64,000 nt of DNA, from positions 252,692-316,691 of the forward strand of contig DF239045.1 of NCBI GenBank assembly GCA_000507305.1, read 5' to 3'. The notes beneath the pieces are model-generated. The model did not search any database and was not told the origin of the DNA. It saw only the letters and a program-made list of their open reading frames with translations. The translations under genes and the position numbers were made by a program. Positions 63,697-64,000 of the stretch are shown here, piece by piece. The stretch comes from Breviolum minutum Mf 1.05b.01. Its lineage: Eukaryota > Sar > Dinophyceae > Suessiales > Symbiodiniaceae. How positions within the stretch are numbered: the first letter of the stretch is position 1; every line of letters starts with the position of its first letter.

Positions 63697-63860
63697 GTTG
63701 GAGGTGATGTACGGGGAAAACTTATATGAGATATTAAATGATTGTTGTGTGTTGAATATTGAATATCGAGCGATTTTTGTCCATCATGATCACTTGGCAA
63801 ATAGTTTTTGGGGCGATTCTATCGCAGCTGGCAAGACAGAGTTTCTTCATGAATGTTGCT
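63697..63860 (+). CDS. exon candidate, last in window
   Basis: An excellent acceptor (cgactgttttttttccag) opens LEVMYGENLYEILNDCCVLN, IEYRAIFVHHDHLANSFWGD and SIAAGKTEFLHEC before TAA. It may be a terminal exon of the gene represented by the 63.5-kb exon. Family unknown. Confidence 0.4.
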
Positions 63861-64000
63861 AAATGGTGATAATTGATGATAGGTAGCCATGTTGCATGCT
63901 TGGATGATCCCTAATAAGGTTCACCAAGTAATGGGGTATAAACCTACTTTGGGATGCGAGTTGACCCAAGATGGCAGGATGCGCACCACGATGACATGAC

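Overview
Nuclear DNA of a eukaryote, most likely a dinoflagellate (Symbiodiniaceae-like; inference). Four things point there. (1) A decayed copia-type reverse transcriptase with a VVYVDD core and the downstream block usual in dinoflagellate copia polyproteins (30.3-30.9 kb). (2) A decayed DNA-methyltransferase-like domain of the kind carried by dinoflagellate retroelement-type polyproteins (14.4-15.1 kb). (3) Pieces of plastid-type genes (a SufD-like Fe-S assembly gene and a TatA/TatB-like exon) cut into very small exons. (4) Use of both GC-AG and GT-AG introns. There is no bacterial gene layout, no operon and no long intact ORF apart from low-complexity ones. No tRNA or rRNA gene was recognised.

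Most of the window is non-coding and packed with short (about 80-150 bp) inverted-repeat elements resembling MITEs. The letters used below are mine. A: ends TAGGTGGTGGTTTCA / TGAAACCACCAACTA. B: arms ACTTGGATGTCCC. C: arms TTGGAGGATCATCCCAG. D: arms ATCCATGTATGGTATAT. E: arms TACTGTTGATGG. F: arms TACCCTCCCTGAAACTAAC. G: arms CTGGTCAAATTATA. H: arms TTGTCAATAGCTGTTTC. I: arms TGAGCCACGAAAAA. J: arms AAGGTGGGCCCCTA. K: arms CTGGAACCCCAAG. L: arms GGGTGTTTCCGAAAA. M: arms AAGAAATAAGGCC. N: arms TACACCCCTGAAA. O: a unit near GGTAAATCACCAT. Q: a 60-bp unit starting CAGGTGATTCAAG. T: a GGTCCGTTGGTAAGGTCCC unit. Several are nested in each other, and one E copy carries about 300 bp of foreign, coding-like DNA.

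Layout. 0-8 kb: weak exon candidates, a 67-bp tandem array and a 13-bp minisatellite. 9-12 kb: isolated exon-like pieces. 13.6-15.1 kb: CAT repeats, a 72-bp tandem repeat and the methyltransferase-like relic. 21.2-22.5 kb: a consistent run of four exon candidates on the + strand. 29.3-37.7 kb: five exons that join into the C-terminal half of a SufD-like protein; the copia relic lies inside its first visible intron. 41.9 kb: one good orphan exon. 55.5 kb: the TatA/TatB-like exon. 57.6-61.3 kb: GC-rich coding-like relics including a split zinc-ribbon. 62.9-64 kb: exon candidates running to the window edge.

If the plastid assignments hold, SufD serves Fe-S cluster assembly and TatA/TatB thylakoid protein export. 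They are separate genes and nothing here links them in regulation. Exons were called by eye from splice signals, open frame and recognised conserved blocks. Those without a recognised family are low confidence.
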